Numbered from the stretch's first letter, positions 9,001 through 17,347 are shown. The stretch is 36,301 nt of DNA from Fredinandcohnia quinoae (GCF_022427965.1 NZ_JAKTTI010000041.1:1-36301); one strand, 5' to 3'. Notes: generated from the letters alone by a model not told the origin. Program-made: numbers and translations.

Positions 9001-9763
9001 CCCCATATAACTGTTTTGGAGGTAATCTGTCTAAATCATCAAATACTAATATAAGCTTTTTATTTGTACCAATCCCCAAATAATTATCCACTACTTTTAT
9101 AAACCTATTTTCGTATTGGTCATTATAATTAAGTGGTAAATTTGTTCGAACATTCTTTATCAAAGAGTAAACAGAAAAGCTGTTTCTTGAAATCAGCAGT
9201 GTAAATAATCCTGTTAATGCAAGTAATATACTGCTATTTAAAATGCTTTGATAACGAATAGGAAACATAAAAAATACAATTAGTAAAAATATATAAATCG
9301 CAGCAGCAATCAAAGTTATGAACTTGAAGTCTCCTAATCTCTTAAACAACAATAGGTTAGATAGGATACCATTGGATTGAATTTGTCTCTCGTTAGTTGT
9401 TGAAATATCAAGAAGTTCAGGATTATCAGCATCCAATTTTCTTTCTATTTCCCTTACGATTTTTCTATGAAGTGAAGGTGAGTCATCAGCAAACTTCCAT
9501 ACGCTTATTACTTTTAGTTCATAATCACTCTTTTGTAGTAAGCTTTTTAGTATTTTAATGACAGTTGTTTTTCCTGACCCCCACTTACCTAGTAAACTTA
9601 TGTGCAACGGAAGGGAAGATTGTTGTATACTATCTTTTAGTATTTCTGCAACCTGTATTGCTTGGAACTTATCATTAGCACTGTCCTCTAATGGTAAGTC
9701 GTTCAAATAAATTTTATCATTATCTTTTTGCTTATCTTCTTTTAAAGAGCTAACGATTTTCAA
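6062..9763 (-). CDS. KAP-family P-loop NTPase, 1233 residues
   Basis: The start is taken as TTG at 9763, with GGGAGG 11 bases upstream; the only nearby ATG gives a frame closed after four codons. Walker A is GKWGSGKTTV near residue 60 and Walker B is LILVFDDLDRLPP near residue 240. Between them lie two hydrophobic membrane segments (about 145-195), the hallmark of KAP NTPases, where helices inserted in the ATPase domain tether it to the membrane. The remaining 800 residues are helical with no recognised domain. KAP proteins are often found among anti-phage cargo, but some have other roles. The gene follows tnsC on the same strand but is separated by a terminator, so it is probably its own unit. 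Family sure; function unknown. Confidence 0.85.
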   Translation of the reverse strand: MKIVSSLKEDKQKDNDKIYLNDLPLEDSANDKFQAIQVAEILKDSIQQSSLPLHISLLGKWGSGKTTVIKILKSLLQKSDYELKVISVWKFADDSPSLHRKIVREIERKLDADNPELLDISTTNERQIQSNGILSNLLLFKRLGDFKFITLIAAAIYIFLLIVFFMFPIRYQSILNSSILLALTGLFTLLISRNSFSVYSLIKNVRTNLPLNYNDQYENRFIKVVDNYLGIGTNKKLILVFDDLDRLPPKQLYGALNTIKTFLDSNRCAFIIPCDEEVLKRELNEAFEKKEMDDIFDVKEYLNKTFDITVRLPKLEPSNMWRYSQTLLENNEILWFKENKEYYKELLSILIHPEVLTPRHVKKNINTFATDWELAKKRDEVNQSRSFLTLHPREIAVFSVLKTDYSDFYNLIIENPFLVLDMYETSTKEKYRNKISNFDNLSGFLSRVEHILPEDPRPFIYFNNVELNPLTGRADLELLKKHILNGQWTAFKEQATKVQSSDLRYVFTSVFTDISSNLDCKNVFSIIFKDHKAIDVFDENDKIRLQELIRLNLNLITEHDIKESLQVFNKVVNHLSIWRTFGELIYNTEEKFLNLLQANIEFPDLVEKLQIKDISSLYAEYSVQIGEQAKDVYYVPNQILELPIDHPLVNSIPWTSSLMNCLSLITKIDEIEDEDEEIYDELYSKEVKRLTFGFMLSDWLLSVKEKTNQIIDVKIINTFLIKYRFIESNQLKGVVGVWLELFEDNQESEPLKDLISLIKTRYFNICEKYELKLLGDVLSNFNNDEDIYDEIYENLKARVKHKNNQNLLALLNYFNNTNAVKKFSLYNYDFSETELNEQMLNIIISSVDIYSSEDIETFMEKSTNNVFEQDQSTSNIAFLRLIRESREWLKLAREQKDTWFGVESEVDWWFKWSGTGNKYYDKLEIYFELYRDQKDVWDVLINSLERIIPYNDTPHNFGAKPYRGNISLFVNSAFKLIYNKCNHQSMMEQILSKLINVNSISNSNVKISIFEILDSDIISEFISKASNVISLSNNEFNQLIIKYGETKDSTHLSNIIKRWGYFSRDERIEFTSRIEEEKEILLVKHIEDHPELIYISELKDYIIEDEIKFSIMRAIIIRVDKVLLNQWLIESVNFFNEKGLSKWRCLAFDYGIQVRDDLQLPDLSDVEKLFTFKDDRTKIAIKLITKFYPRRDKNKAEIKEIRKRILILEDNKEFKELVYEAKDKFGWRNTILA

Positions 9764-9849
9764 AAGAATTCCATCCTCCCCAATTTCATCTACATTTTTT
9801 TACAATTCTCTTAATAATATAACACAAAAATTAAATTCTCTAAATTTTA

Positions 9850-9879
9850 AAAATAACACTATTACATAGTAATAGTGTT
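9850..9879 (-). terminator. Terminator after tnsC
   Basis: On the minus strand, AACACTATTAC (9879-9869) pairs with GTAATAGTGTT (9865-9855), followed by ATTTTTAAAATTT. The stem overlaps the tnsC stop codon. It separates the tnsABC transcript from the KAP gene. Confidence 0.78.
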
Positions 9880-10864
9880 AGCTAATTTTTATATCTAATC
9901 TTTTTCTGTTTTCCAATTCATATGCATCTAAAATATCAAAATCTTCATTTGCAAAAGGATTAGTAACAAGAGGTCTATTTGAGATTTTCAACATGTTAAA
10001 TGCCTCATGCAGATGATTTTCATCTAGTGAATCATTTCCACTTTTAGCTGCTATTGTTGTGGCTTCAAGTAATATCTTATTAACATAATAAGGAACACCA
10101 TTTGTAGCATAGAACATCCTGTCTGATAATTTCTTATCTGCTAAAAATGATTTATGATAAAAAGGTAATTCCTCGTCAATACTCTTTAAGAATCCTCTGA
10201 ATTCAATTTGTTCCTCTCTTGTTGTGTAACAAAATCTATTCATATCAATCTTTTCTGCAAACCTTCTATCCAATTGAGCATTATGAGCGAATATCTTTTG
10301 TGACTCCGGCATTCCACATAATATTACTGGTACCCCTGCTTCATCACAAAACGACTTTACCCAGTCGGAAGCCTTATTTAAAACATGCTTAGTCTCTCGA
10401 TCAATCAAGTGCTGAAATTCATCAATGATAATCATTTCTACTTTGCACACTTTAATAAAATATAAAAGCCTAGCTGTTTGGCTATTTTCAGTACCTTTAT
10501 CATATGCAGGATCTCCCAATGATCTTAAAAGACTAGCTGCAACTGATTTTGGCGTAGCTCCAACAGGGACTTTATTATAAAGTACAGGCACAATTGTGTA
10601 ACCATCAATTATACTTCTTGGATAACGATTTCTATATTCCTCTAACAAAGTAGTTTTACCAACACCTGTTTCACCAGACAAAAAGATCGATTCTGGTTGA
10701 ACAGATCCTTTGGAATAGAAGTGCATTTCTTCAATTTTAGACATTATAAAACTATATCTAGGATGAGGGACTACTAAAGTTTTCACCTTCTCTCTCCTGC
10801 TTCTTACTTCTTCCATACTTGCTGGAAAGCCGTTTAGTTTGTCATATACTACACTATCAGTCAT
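9878..10864 (-). CDS. tnsC: TnsC-like AAA+ transposition regulator
   Basis: A 328-residue AAA+ ATPase of the TniB/TnsC type. Walker A is GETGVGKTTLL near residue 64 and Walker B is MIIIDEFQHLI near residue 144. The arginine-rich segment NAQLDRRFAEKI fits the sensor region. In Tn7-like systems TnsC polymerises on target DNA marked by TniQ/TnsD and activates the TnsA-TnsB transposase; its ATP hydrolysis also underlies target immunity. It lies 12 bp downstream of tnsB in the tnsA-tnsB-tnsC operon, the conserved order. It is shorter than Tn7 TnsC (555 residues), closer in size to the compact TnsC/TniB proteins of other Tn7-like families. Confidence 0.92.
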   Translation of the reverse strand: MTDSVVYDKLNGFPASMEEVRSRREKVKTLVVPHPRYSFIMSKIEEMHFYSKGSVQPESIFLSGETGVGKTTLLEEYRNRYPRSIIDGYTIVPVLYNKVPVGATPKSVAASLLRSLGDPAYDKGTENSQTARLLYFIKVCKVEMIIIDEFQHLIDRETKHVLNKASDWVKSFCDEAGVPVILCGMPESQKIFAHNAQLDRRFAEKIDMNRFCYTTREEQIEFRGFLKSIDEELPFYHKSFLADKKLSDRMFYATNGVPYYVNKILLEATTIAAKSGNDSLDENHLHEAFNMLKISNRPLVTNPFANEDFDILDAYELENRKRLDIKIS

Positions 10865-10876
10865 AAATCACACATC

Positions 10877-12922
10877 CTATGCTTGTTTTTTTATAGTTAT
10901 TCCCCACGTCGGTATCTCATCTATATCTGTATCATCGATTTCCATATAAGTGAACTTTGCCTCTTGTTTATCCTTTCTTAATTCTTTCTCTTTATTTTTT
11001 GCTTTCTGAGTGGATGTTTTATTCTCTAAGATAGTAATCTCATCATTATTCAAAGGCATTTCAATTTCAGTTTCCGACTTAAGAACTGCTTCTGTGAGAA
11101 ATGATGAACTCGTTGTTTTATTTGGTTGTTTGCCCCTATTCCATTTTCTAATGATCTTTTCATCTTCCTGTTGTATTAATTTAATTTTCCGTTTTGAAAT
11201 TGCTCTATTGCTAGGATTAAATGATTTCTTAATTTCCACTTTTACTTTAGAATCCAATTCAAGTACCTCATATGGTACAGGGAAATTAGTATCTATCTTT
11301 TTTCTATTGAAACCTGTCTGTTCTGCAACTATGTACTTTTTATTGAATAGGTCATATACATACACTTTTCTCATATCACTTAAGTCAAATCGCACCCTGA
11401 CTCTTTCATCTTCTCTATGATACTTTTCAAGTTCATTTTTTAAATCCATTAGTTCTCTACTGTAATAATGCTCGTTTTCAACAACCACGCCCTGTTGTTG
11501 AATTTTTCTCAATTCCGATCCAGCAACTAGCATAATCTTAAGTGATTCGATGCTTCTTGGGAGTTGCAATTTTAGCCGCTTGTTGGCCTCTATTCCTTGT
11601 ATCCAAATATTATGAGGCGAATTCCCCCTTCTAGATTCATAGTTATGGGCTACCATATCAACCATTGCAATATGGGCCATATAGATAAACCCTTGCATTG
11701 TGATACATGCTTTTTTCTCCGAATCATATCTACCTTTTTCGATAAAATTTGAAAAGGTAGTTCCTTTTAAATTATGAATAAACAATGTGTTTAATTTTCT
11801 AAAAGCTCTCTCTATCGTCGCTTTTTGATACCCGGCATCAATTTTGCAGAATTGTACTTCCCTTATTCCAACTTGATAGCATGCCTCTTCAAATTCATAG
11901 GAGTCATTTACACTGGCATTATCAACTACAATTGAATGGGGTATTCCATGTGCAACCCATTCATTTTCTATACGTGGATATAAACCTTTTAAATAGTTTT
12001 TTGGCATGATTAAATGTATTAAACATTGCTTTAGAGCGTTACTATCTACCGGTTTAAATGTAACGAAGAATCCTAATGGGATACCAGAATACTTATCTAC
12101 AGCATATATTAGGTTTGGTCTTTTGGGTTTTAAATTAGATGGATCAATTAACATAACATCAACAGTTGTCCAATCAATTTCAACTCTTTGCAAAGGTCTT
12201 GTTGCTAATACTTCTTCCTTTGTTCCATCTCTCTTTAATTTTGCCAAAACTGTGCCATATTTCTCCTTGTCTTGCTTATAGATATCAATAAGCTCCATCT
12301 TCCTTCGTCTGAGCTTTGACCGAGAAACATATTCTAATTTTTCATGTGCTTCCCGATTTATGTTTTCTTGGTCTATACGTAACGTAAATTCGGAATACAT
12401 GTCTTCGAGTGTAAACTTCCCATCACTGCTAAGATAATATTCAATTGCTTCATCCAAAATTTCAAGGACTTTCCCCTGGGTTCTTGCCCCTTTAGGGCCA
12501 GTTTTTTTGGAAACCAACGATCTTAAGTCTTCAGTTTTATCCCAGTTCTTTTTCCATTCATAAAATGTGGACAATTTAACTCTATCGCCAAGGGAATTTA
12601 GATATGTTTTTATTTCGCTAGGTAAAATTTCTCCATTTATTACAGGTTCCAATATCTTAAATCGTTCTATTGCTTCTTTTTTAGATTTGTCATCTAAATC
12701 ATTTAAATTATGAATTTTCATTAGATTCTCTTCTTCATTATTTATCCTAAACATCAAGGTGCCTTTCCACCATAAATTCAATAATTCATTCTTTCTTATT
12801 AGTTCTATCTTCTTGTAGTTTAAATTTTCTACTTCATAATCTAACTCAAATTCTCTTCGAACCATATATTCATTGTCATTAATCATAAATTTAGATCCAA
12901 CATCAAAATAATAGCCAGCCAT
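10877..12922 (-). CDS. tnsB: TnsB-like DDE transposase
   Basis: The 681-residue protein has an rve/DDE core. The catalytic acids visible are D250 (VEIDWTTVDV), D334 (IVVDNASVND) and E371 (YQKATIERAF), so the last two are 37 apart, close to a DD(35)E arrangement. The N-terminal part (about 85-230) contains the helix-turn-helix domains expected to bind the end repeats. The C-terminal part, after the Mu-type beta-barrel region, ends in a charged tail (about 600-681) that in the family contacts TnsC. TnsB joins transposon 3' ends to the target. The gene sits 9 bp after tnsA. Confidence 0.95.
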   Translation of the reverse strand: MAGYYFDVGSKFMINDNEYMVRREFELDYEVENLNYKKIELIRKNELLNLWWKGTLMFRINNEEENLMKIHNLNDLDDKSKKEAIERFKILEPVINGEILPSEIKTYLNSLGDRVKLSTFYEWKKNWDKTEDLRSLVSKKTGPKGARTQGKVLEILDEAIEYYLSSDGKFTLEDMYSEFTLRIDQENINREAHEKLEYVSRSKLRRRKMELIDIYKQDKEKYGTVLAKLKRDGTKEEVLATRPLQRVEIDWTTVDVMLIDPSNLKPKRPNLIYAVDKYSGIPLGFFVTFKPVDSNALKQCLIHLIMPKNYLKGLYPRIENEWVAHGIPHSIVVDNASVNDSYEFEEACYQVGIREVQFCKIDAGYQKATIERAFRKLNTLFIHNLKGTTFSNFIEKGRYDSEKKACITMQGFIYMAHIAMVDMVAHNYESRRGNSPHNIWIQGIEANKRLKLQLPRSIESLKIMLVAGSELRKIQQQGVVVENEHYYSRELMDLKNELEKYHREDERVRVRFDLSDMRKVYVYDLFNKKYIVAEQTGFNRKKIDTNFPVPYEVLELDSKVKVEIKKSFNPSNRAISKRKIKLIQQEDEKIIRKWNRGKQPNKTTSSSFLTEAVLKSETEIEMPLNNDEITILENKTSTQKAKNKEKELRKDKQEAKFTYMEIDDTDIDEIPTWGITIKKQA

Positions 12923-12931
12923 TATTTAATA

Positions 12932-13567
12932 TCAATTCCTTTCTACGATTAATTCATCATTTATAAGATTAGAAATTAAGTCTGCATAAAGTTCATGAAT
13001 GTAAATTAATTGATAGATGCTACATTCAAGAACTGCTTCATCTATATGGTCTAGGTTCCTTTTTAATTCATAAATTGAAGTTTTCCCGCCCAAGTCATTT
13101 ACTTTTTGTAGAATCTCATTCATTACTCTTCCACTTATTGATTCTTCTCGGATTTCGGTTAGAACATCTAAGTTATCAATTAGAAAACCCTGTCGAATAT
13201 CCTTTTCAGTAACTACAACATACTTCATGTTATTTTCCATACAATACATTTTACCAACTTGAAATTTGATTATATTTAGTTCGTCGTATCTTTTTGCAAA
13301 AGCCTTAACTTCGTAAATATATATCTTAGAGTCATTTTTTTGTACTAAGAAATCAGGATAATACTTCCGTTCTTTTCCTTGATAAGCGTAATCTATTCTA
13401 ACTGGTTGAAATTCAAAATATGTAACAGTTTGATCAAAGTCTAAAAGTTTAATAAAGTCTCTTTCTAAAGTACTTTCCCAGGGAATCATCCTAAACATTT
13501 TTGTACTTCTGTGCTTCCCTCTTGTACTGAGTTTATTACTTGCTTTAATCTTCCTTGAACCATTCAT
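12932..13567 (-). CDS. tnsA: TnsA-like endonuclease
   Basis: The 211-residue protein has a PD-(D/E)xK nuclease core: an acidic helix WESTLERDF (E31/E35), then YYPDFLV (D72) and IYEVKAF (E86, K88). This is followed by a C-terminal winged-helix-like region. TnsA cuts the 5' ends of the element, giving cut-and-paste instead of cointegrate transposition. All the expected catalytic residues are present. The ATG at 13567 follows AAGGAGA at a good distance. It is first in tnsABC and divergent from tniQ1 across a 71-bp shared control region. Confidence 0.93.
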   Translation of the reverse strand: MNGSRKIKASNKLSTRGKHRSTKMFRMIPWESTLERDFIKLLDFDQTVTYFEFQPVRIDYAYQGKERKYYPDFLVQKNDSKIYIYEVKAFAKRYDELNIIKFQVGKMYCMENNMKYVVVTEKDIRQGFLIDNLDVLTEIREESISGRVMNEILQKVNDLGGKTSIYELKRNLDHIDEAVLECSIYQLIYIHELYADLISNLINDELIVERN

Positions 13568-13638
13568 CTCTCCAATTCTCCTTACATAATTTGTTTATAC
13601 AAGGTAAAAATAGGATAAAAAATCTAGGTGGTTTTATC
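13568..13638. promoter_or_regulatory. Divergent control region between tnsA and tniQ1
   Basis: This 71-bp gap must hold the start signals for both the transposase operon and tniQ1. It contains TTGTTTATACAA and other AT-rich hexamers, and the tniQ1 ribosome binding site TAGGTGG, but no -35/-10 pair is convincing enough to name. Confidence 0.4.
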
Positions 13639-15450
13639 ATGCTTATATATCCCAAACCTTATGCACAAGAGACATTATTAAGCTTTTTGTATAGAGTTGC
13701 TAATCAAAATTTAATGGATAATCCAAGCTGGATTTTTGATTGTCTTGACTACAGGTATTCAATAAAACTTATAAAGAATATGGTTAACTGGCTGCAAGGT
13801 GATGAACTTGAGGCTGTCGCAAATTTATTAAGAATTCCATTTAGACAAGCTAAAACTTTATCTATCTCTTATGATCTTGAAAGGATAGGACTAGAAGTAA
13901 GAAACGTTAAGAAAAATCCGTGGTTTTTATACGATAAAACACGATATTGTCCTATTTGTCTACGAGAGGATGTCTATCAAAGGAAGATTTGGATTAATAG
14001 TCAATCAATTATTTGTTTAGAACATCAACTATTTTTATTAGATAAGTGTAGTAATTGTCATAATATTATAAATATTAAGGATATTATACAGAATATTTGC
14101 TCAAAATGTAACAAAATTCTTTCATATTCTCATAGTAGTTCTGTTCAAAACAAAAAGTTGCTTACATATCAAAGAACATTAAACAATATCTTTATTGAAA
14201 ACCATTTTGATTACATACATTCATGGATCAATAATTCTATTACTTTTTTTAAAGCTTTAGATTTTCTGTCATTGTGGGTTGCAAAGCTTATAAATTCTAA
14301 AACCCTTTCAATTCAAAAAGATAAAATTTTTTTTGATGGAAATGTTCTCGAAAGACATCATTTAAAAAACTATAAAACAATCGACCAAACGATTTGTTTA
14401 TATAATTTCACATTCAATATCATTGATAACTGGCCAACAGCATTTTTTCATTTTCTTGAGTTGGCTGAAGAGAATGAAAAAACTTTTATTAGTTTCTTAA
14501 AGTATGGGATACCCAAACTAATTGGTACTGAATTATGGCCAATCTCAAAGGAAGTTACAAACTTTCTTGCAACGAAAAAATTCAATTTAAAGGGTAAGGA
14601 ATTTATTAGAGCAGATGAGATTAAACATTTAAACTCTAAGTTCAACGGTAGTATTTTTCACTCAAACCTTATTGAATCTGAGCAGTTTACGTATAAAGGG
14701 TCAGAATTCAACATTACAGAAAAGAGTGAAGTGAATAAGCTTTTAGACGAGTTTGAGAACAGTTATACCAAAGAGGAAGTAATGAACTATTGGGGAACAA
14801 GCCCCAAAGCAACATTTACATTATTAAATAGTGATTTAATAGAACGTATCCATTGTTATAATACTGGAGCTGTAAGTACTTGGGTAATTCCCATCAAATC
14901 GATTAATAAAATTGAATTACAGCTAAAAGAAAAGTCTAGTTTACATATTAAATCACCCATTTCTTTAGGGAATGCTTTTCAATGGAGTGGTCCTCACCAA
15001 GCAGAATCAATTTTAAAAGGAATGTTATTAGACAAAATTAGATTTAAATTATATGGAGCTAGACTAACAAATACATTGATAGAAAAACGTGATTGTTATT
15101 ATCACATAAAAGAAAACATAATTAGTAAAGGTATTGATAGTGGTTATATCTCAATTAGGGATATAGTCTTTATCTTAGGTATTAAAAAGTCAGATGTTGA
15201 GTATTGGATGCTGACTGGACGTTTTGGAGTTTTGTCTAACCCTGGTTATAATGTTCCAATAGATAATTTCTTGAATTTTACCAATCAATATATCACTACC
15301 TTTGAATTATCACTTGAATTAAACCGCCATATAAAACAAATTCTCAAACGACACAGTATGGGAAAATTGAAATCTATATCGGGGCCAGATTACGATGATG
15401 GCAAAAGGCTATTATTTAATAGAAATGAGATAAAATACGAAATATGCTAA
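13639..15450 (+). CDS. tniQ: TniQ/TnsD-family target selector 1
   Basis: The start is the ATG at 13639 (MLIYPKPYAQETLLSFLYRV), with TAGGTGG seven bases upstream. An upstream in-frame ATG at 13555 would overlap tnsA. The 603-residue protein has the TniQ N-terminal motif ETLLSFLYRVA and the zinc-finger region YCPICLRED (about residue 108), CLEHQ, CSNC and CSKC. The long C-terminal part is probably DNA-binding. TniQ proteins recognise the target and recruit TnsC. Here it is divergent from tnsABC and differs strongly from tniQ2, so it may direct a second target pathway. Which DNA it recognises cannot be read from the sequence. Confidence 0.88.
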   Translation: MLIYPKPYAQETLLSFLYRVANQNLMDNPSWIFDCLDYRYSIKLIKNMVNWLQGDELEAVANLLRIPFRQAKTLSISYDLERIGLEVRNVKKNPWFLYDKTRYCPICLREDVYQRKIWINSQSIICLEHQLFLLDKCSNCHNIINIKDIIQNICSKCNKILSYSHSSSVQNKKLLTYQRTLNNIFIENHFDYIHSWINNSITFFKALDFLSLWVAKLINSKTLSIQKDKIFFDGNVLERHHLKNYKTIDQTICLYNFTFNIIDNWPTAFFHFLELAEENEKTFISFLKYGIPKLIGTELWPISKEVTNFLATKKFNLKGKEFIRADEIKHLNSKFNGSIFHSNLIESEQFTYKGSEFNITEKSEVNKLLDEFENSYTKEEVMNYWGTSPKATFTLLNSDLIERIHCYNTGAVSTWVIPIKSINKIELQLKEKSSLHIKSPISLGNAFQWSGPHQAESILKGMLLDKIRFKLYGARLTNTLIEKRDCYYHIKENIISKGIDSGYISIRDIVFILGIKKSDVEYWMLTGRFGVLSNPGYNVPIDNFLNFTNQYITTFELSLELNRHIKQILKRHSMGKLKSISGPDYDDGKRLLFNRNEIKYEIC

Positions 15451-15581
15451 AGTTTTATTATTTGAACAACAAAATAACAGTTTATTACCCTTTCAACAAC
15501 ACACATAGTGCTGCTATATCTAGTAGTATAAATGATATTAATATGGGCTATTACTTACTTTAAAGGAGGTCTCTATTAAAT

Positions 15582-16181
15582 ATGATTTATTTAGAAACTA
15601 TTATAGCTCTAGTTTTACTTGTAGCGTTTATACATTTTTATTTTACAAGAAAAAATAATGATTTAAAGACTGCGTTATTTACTGAACATATTGGTTCAAA
15701 TACCGAGATTAAGAAGACTTTAGCTATGGGATTATATTTAAGATTTCGAAAGGAAATCACTGAAAATCCTCCAAAATATTCAGTATTGTATATTAAAGAA
15801 GATCCTATTACTTTCGAATCGTTTGTTGCTAAAATCATAGAGAAAACAAAAGGCGGCTCTACTTGGGTCTCTCCACCTTCAGGTGATTTTGGTGTCGACT
15901 TTGAACATAGAACTGAAGATGATTTATTTTTAGGGCAAGTAAAATGTTACCAAGGCGACCTTTCATATGAACCAATAGCACTTATTCACTCTAATATGAT
16001 AAAACAAGGGGCAATTGGAGGTTACGTTATAACAACTGGTTCATTCACTTCTGCAGCAAGAGAATATGCAGATGGGCTAAATGTCGAGCTAATTGATGGA
16101 GTAAAACTAATTGAACTCTGGCTTGATGGTTTGAGAAATGCTGAACAAGAAATTAAAGAATTTATTCCAGAGCTTATTTAG
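15582..16181 (+). CDS. Membrane-anchored Mrr-like restriction endonuclease
   Basis: A 199-residue protein. Residues 3-22 form one transmembrane helix. The C-terminal half carries a restriction-endonuclease (Mrr-type) core: FESFVAKIIEKTKG, then DFGVDFEHR and LFLGQVKCYQ (the D...QxK active site), then GGYVITTGSFTSAAREYA. Related proteins cleave or sense foreign or modified DNA, and membrane-anchored versions are uncharacterised. AAAGGAGGTC at 15561-15570 is a strong ribosome binding site. It follows tniQ1 by 131 bp and could be a defence gene or an accessory to transposition; the first seems more likely. Confidence 0.8.
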   Translation: MIYLETIIALVLLVAFIHFYFTRKNNDLKTALFTEHIGSNTEIKKTLAMGLYLRFRKEITENPPKYSVLYIKEDPITFESFVAKIIEKTKGGSTWVSPPSGDFGVDFEHRTEDDLFLGQVKCYQGDLSYEPIALIHSNMIKQGAIGGYVITTGSFTSAAREYADGLNVELIDGVKLIELWLDGLRNAEQEIKEFIPELI

Positions 16182-16205
16182 TATTAAAAACAGCTAAAAA
16201 TATTA

Positions 16206-16236
16206 AACCACCCACACGTGAGTGGGTGGTTATTAA
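16206..16236. terminator. Bidirectional terminator between convergent units
   Basis: AACCACCCAC (16206-16215) pairs with GTGGGTGGTT (16222-16231), loop ACGTGA. T-rich tails occur on both sides, better on the minus strand. It separates the Mrr-like gene from the arsenic island. Confidence 0.75.
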
Positions 16237-16316
16237 CATTAAATATAAAAATATTTATATATTTCTAATCCTTATCAACTAAGGCAACTTCTAGTTGTGT
16301 TTATGACCATTAAGTT

Positions 16317-16781
16317 TTATTTAGATAGTTCTTTAATATAACCGGTTACATTCCCCAAACAACAACTTCCCTGAGGATTATTAACCTCACAACCACATCG
16401 GTTTTCATTAATGTTTTCACGTATATGCTCTACTGGATTAGGATTTAGTCCTTCTTCAATATATCGTTTAATTTTTTCTTTAGTCCAATTAAAACAATAA
16501 CAAACAGGAACAACAGAGGTACTATCCTTTTGATAAACAGAAACCTTAATTTCTGTTGTTAAGTACATTTTATTATCTATATCAAAATAAACAACATTAC
16601 AATCTTTTGTTGAGCAAAAATAATGAGTTAAACCTGCATTTAGCTTATCTAATGTTGTTGGTTTTAACATTGATTTTAATGTAATTATCTTTACCTTTTT
16701 CCCTTTCATATTACAAGAAGGACATATCTCATTCACATTATTTTCAGATACTACTTCATTTGTCAAACAACAATCAGACAT
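16317..16781 (-). CDS. Putative iron-sulfur cluster-binding metallochaperone (CopZ-like)
   Basis: A cysteine-rich 154-residue protein without a signal peptide. CPSCNMKGK with YFCSTKDCNVVYF gives a four-cysteine zinc-type site. A BFD-like segment follows: CYCFNWTKEKIKRYI, then NRCGC and GSCCLGN, expected to bind a [2Fe-2S] cluster. This arrangement resembles the N-terminal half of the Archaeoglobus CopZ metallochaperone. It begins MSDCC, adding another Cys pair. It starts 17 bp after the YnfA-like gene and closes the arsenic island, so a role in metalloid or metal handling is likely, but the ligand is unknown. Confidence 0.7.
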   Translation of the reverse strand: MSDCCLTNEVVSENNVNEICPSCNMKGKKVKIITLKSMLKPTTLDKLNAGLTHYFCSTKDCNVVYFDIDNKMYLTTEIKVSVYQKDSTSVVPVCYCFNWTKEKIKRYIEEGLNPNPVEHIRENINENRCGCEVNNPQGSCCLGNVTGYIKELSK

Positions 16782-16798
16782 AATCTACTCTCTCCTTT

Positions 16799-17125
16799 TC
16801 ATTGTCGTGGAGCAAATAACATAACCGACACTCCAATTAAACAAATCCCAGCACCTATCCAATCGTATAAATCTGGAGTTTTCTTATCAACACCCCATCC
16901 CCATAAAACAGACAGTACGATAAATACTCCCCCGTAGGCTGCATAAACCCTTCCAAATGACGGAAAGGATTGGAATGTAGCGATAACACCGTATAGTGCT
17001 AAGGCAATTCCTCCACTAATCCCCCAGTAATATGGCTTACCTTCTCTTAACCATAACCAAATTAAATATCCTCCACCAATTTCAGCAAGCCCTGCAAGTA
17101 TAAATAAAATTATCGCAAATAGAAT
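16799..17125 (-). CDS. YnfA-family small membrane protein with ATT start
   Basis: The frame from 17125 encodes 108 residues with four hydrophobic segments and the conserved YnfA (UPF0060) features [33 protein letters not shown] and VLWGWGVD. The family is 108-112 residues long, so the protein is full length, but there is no ATG, GTG or TTG where it should begin. The codon is ATT, preceded by a stop codon and with GGAAGTGG about five bases upstream. Either ATT is a real, weak start (as in infC) or the start codon has been lost. It heads a two-gene unit with the metallochaperone. Confidence 0.7.
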   Translation of the reverse strand: MLFAIILFILAGLAEIGGGYLIWLWLREGKPYYWGISGGIALALYGVIATFQSFPSFGRVYAAYGGVFIVLSVLWGWGVDKKTPDLYDWIGAGICLIGVSVMLFAPRQ

Positions 17126-17220
17126 TTAAACCACTTCCTAAAACAGTTTTGTATATTATGAACTATAACTTATTCTTTTTAAGTTAACCTTCTAAGTAGA
17201 AAGTACAAATATTGACTAAC

Positions 17221-17237
17221 CTAATACAATGTATTAG
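17221..17237. promoter_or_regulatory. Perfect 17-bp dyad upstream of the YnfA-like gene
   Basis: CTAATACAATGTATTAG is perfectly symmetric around one base. On the minus strand TTGATA lies 18 bases before TACATT, so the dyad covers a likely -10 box. A repressor or MerR/ArsR-type sensor operator is plausible. Confidence 0.5.
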
Positions 17238-17292
17238 TTTACTTTTTCGAATATCAAGACATTTTACATGCTTAAATTATCTGTTGCTATGT

Positions 17293-17321
17293 AAAAAAAG
17301 ACCAAATCATACAACTTGGCC
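17293..17321 (-). terminator. Terminator of the arsD-arsA unit
   Basis: On the minus strand GGCCAA (17321-17316) pairs with TTGGTC (17305-17300), followed by seven Ts. It lies just past the HesB-like gene. Confidence 0.7.
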
Positions 17322-17347
17322 TTCAACTTTATATACTTTTTTAACCA

